Of a DNA stretch of 5,411 nucleotides, positions 5,287-5,411 are shown in pieces. This DNA is from Nitrospirota bacterium (GTDB lineage Bacteria > Nitrospirota > Thermodesulfovibrionia > Thermodesulfovibrionales > UBA1546): contig SCSY01000269.1 of NCBI GenBank assembly GCA_004298625.1, positions 1 to 5,411 on the forward strand, read 5' to 3'. Both the position numbers and the translations under genes were made by a program. Every line of letters begins with the position of its first letter. The first letter of the stretch is position 1. The notes beneath the pieces were generated by a model. That model had not been told where the DNA came from. It made no database searches and saw only the letters and a program-made list of their open reading frames with translations.

Positions 5287-5311
5287 AATGTCAGGCACAA
5301 TGCCTGACATT
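5287..5311. terminator. hairpin between convergent genes, possible bidirectional terminator
   Basis: AATGTCAGGCA at 5287-5297 is the exact inverse complement of TGCCTGACATT at 5301-5311, with a CAA loop. This perfect 11-bp stem lies 31 bases past the DHH stop and 25 bases before the stop of the opposing gene. No strong T-run follows on either strand, so intrinsic termination is uncertain. A dispersed palindromic repeat is the alternative. The AT-rich stretch 5262-5279 beside it is otherwise unremarkable. Confidence 0.55.
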
Positions 5312-5336
5312 ATCTGGAAAGTTCTTGAATAACTAA

Positions 5337-5411
5337 TTACTTCGGCGCCCAGACCTTGTCCTTGTCAATGATATGCTCAATAAGCCATCCGCGTTTGTGA
5401 AGCTCTCTTGC
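5337..5411 (-). CDS. C-terminal end of an unidentified protein (partial)
   Basis: The last 24 codons and the TAA stop (5337-5339) of a minus-strand gene that enters from the right edge. The visible tail begins ARELHKRGWLIEH and ends IIDKDKVWAPK. The mixed charged and hydrophobic composition, the stop just before a hairpin, and the convergent layout with the DHH gene make a real coding end plausible. The product cannot be identified from so little sequence. Confidence 0.55.
   Translation of the reverse strand, partial: ARELHKRGWLIEHIIDKDKVWAPK

Overview
The window is a compact bacterial chromosome segment of moderate GC content. It holds four recognisable genes and one partial gene. No phage, plasmid, CRISPR, tRNA or rRNA signal is visible. 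The mix suggests an uncultivated or anaerobic Nitrospirota or Desulfobacterota-type bacterium. The pointers are a ligase-ACP-acyltransferase fusion, an exopolyphosphatase-like DHH protein, and heptamer and G-rich palindromic repeats scattered through genes. This placement is an inference from gene style, not a demonstrated assignment.

Layout. Positions 33-62 carry a strong sigma70-like promoter immediately before a radical SAM gene of the TIGR01212/YhcC family (68-1003, +). Convergent to it and only 19 bp away lies a large minus-strand gene (1023-3739). Its product would be about 905 residues: AMP-forming acyl ligase, acyl-carrier domain, then PlsC-type acyltransferase. The reading frame is broken once, near 3110, by an apparent loss of one base, so it now reads as two overlapping ORFs. 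The gene is strewn with short repeats. Four arrays have a 7-base period; three are in or beside interdomain linkers and one supplies the C-terminus. A C/G-run palindrome is translated in frame inside the ligase domain. The divergent intergenic region (3740-4008) holds a roughly 129-bp element bounded by 17-bp inverted repeats, plus promoters facing both ways. On the right, hisI (4009-4368, +) overlaps a DHH-family phosphoesterase gene (4365-5255, +) by ATGA, so the two form a translationally coupled pair. A perfect 11-bp stem (5287-5311) separates that pair from the last 24 codons of an unidentified minus-strand gene running off the right edge.

How the genes relate. The fusion would activate a fatty acid, probably load it on its own carrier domain, and acylate a lysophospholipid or glycerol-phosphate acceptor. 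HisI performs a histidine biosynthesis step away from other his genes. The DHH protein probably cleaves phosphodiester or phosphoanhydride bonds. No single pathway links all of them. The points most worth a second look are the repeat load within one gene, the frameshift, the two promoters placed so close to ATG that leaderless mRNAs are predicted, and the intergenic inverted-repeat element. I did not find a convincing new defence or mobile system.
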